Under the pieces are notes generated by a model. That model searched no databases, was not told the origin of the DNA, and saw only the letters and a program-made list of their open reading frames with translations. Source: Ferroglobus sp. (GTDB taxonomy: Archaea; Halobacteriota; Archaeoglobi; Archaeoglobales; Archaeoglobaceae). Taken from it: a DNA stretch of 5,805 nucleotides. The translations under genes and the position numbers were made by a program. Shown here piece after piece: positions 5,735 through 5,805 of this stretch (positions are counted from its first letter, which is position 1; each line of letters begins with the position of its first letter). The stretch covers positions 1 to 5,805 of the forward strand of contig WAQS01000044.1 in the NCBI GenBank assembly GCA_015520115.1, in the 5' to 3' direction.

Positions 5735-5805
5735 CTAATTATCAGAATGTAAAACCGTAAAGAAAGCAATAGCTGACTCCGGCAACCCTCCCATCATCAA
5801 TATCA
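5735..5805 (-). other. Probable 3' end of an unidentified upstream gene
   Basis: Two minus-strand frames are open from the window edge. One ends in TAG at 5737-5735 (last residues AFFTVLHSDN); the other ends in TGA at 5744-5742 (last residues YCFLYGFTF). The first is slightly favoured because its stop overlaps the AGGTG ribosome binding site of the next gene, as in the other operon here. With about 20 codons I cannot recognise the family or decide between them. No promoter-like TATA box is obvious here, so the phospho-sugar transferase gene is probably co-transcribed with this gene. Confidence 0.3.

Noticed and set aside
1..5805. CRISPR arrays, tRNA or rRNA genes, insertion sequences, long repeats
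   Set aside because: None seen on reading both strands: no regularly spaced repeats, no transposase motifs, no tRNA-like cloverleaf; the window is nearly all protein-coding.

Overview
This window looks like an AT-leaning (roughly 42-45% GC by eye) euryarchaeal chromosome, most likely a hyperthermophile of the Archaeoglobales. That assignment is inference. It rests on AGA/AGG arginine and ATA isoleucine codons, GGAGGTGA-type ribosome binding sites, TATA-box promoters set for leaderless transcripts, and an archaeosortase next to DUF1616 and DUF354 family genes.

Layout. Positions 1-4283 hold one tightly packed minus-strand operon, read from about 4283 down past base 1: a VanZ-like membrane protein, a small protein equal to the N-terminal membrane half of DUF1616, a BshC-like protein with a zinc ribbon, a PIG-L deacetylase with a scrambled C-terminus, an archaeosortase, and the first 196 codons of a DUF354 GT-B-type glycosyltransferase-like protein. 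Neighbouring genes overlap or abut, and several ribosome binding sites lie inside the preceding stop codon. A 77-bp divergent intergenic region (4284-4360) carries one TATA box per direction. A plus-strand gene (4361-4762) encodes a one-pass anchored extracytoplasmic protein that resembles the C-terminal half of DUF1616. It converges, 3 bp apart, on a minus-strand WecA/MraY/ALG7-type phospho-sugar transferase (4766-5722). Bases 5735-5805 probably hold the last codons of another minus-strand gene, which I cannot identify.

How the genes may work together. The region reads as a cell-surface glycan plus protein-sorting locus. The WecA/AglH-like enzyme would load a sugar phosphate on a polyprenyl carrier. 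DUF354, PIG-L and the BshC-like protein could build and decorate an amino sugar. The archaeosortase, DUF1616 pieces and VanZ act in the membrane. The pairing of a GT-B protein, a PIG-L deacetylase and a BshC-like protein mirrors the three enzyme types of bacillithiol synthesis (BshA, BshB, BshC). A module that N-deacetylates an amino sugar and then ligates an amino acid to it is the most interesting hypothesis here.

Three items deserve attention: the BshC-like/PIG-L/GT-B module in an archaeosortase operon, a DUF1616 protein apparently split into two divergently transcribed genes, and a frame-disrupting deletion in the PIG-L gene whose original C-terminus is still readable in another frame.
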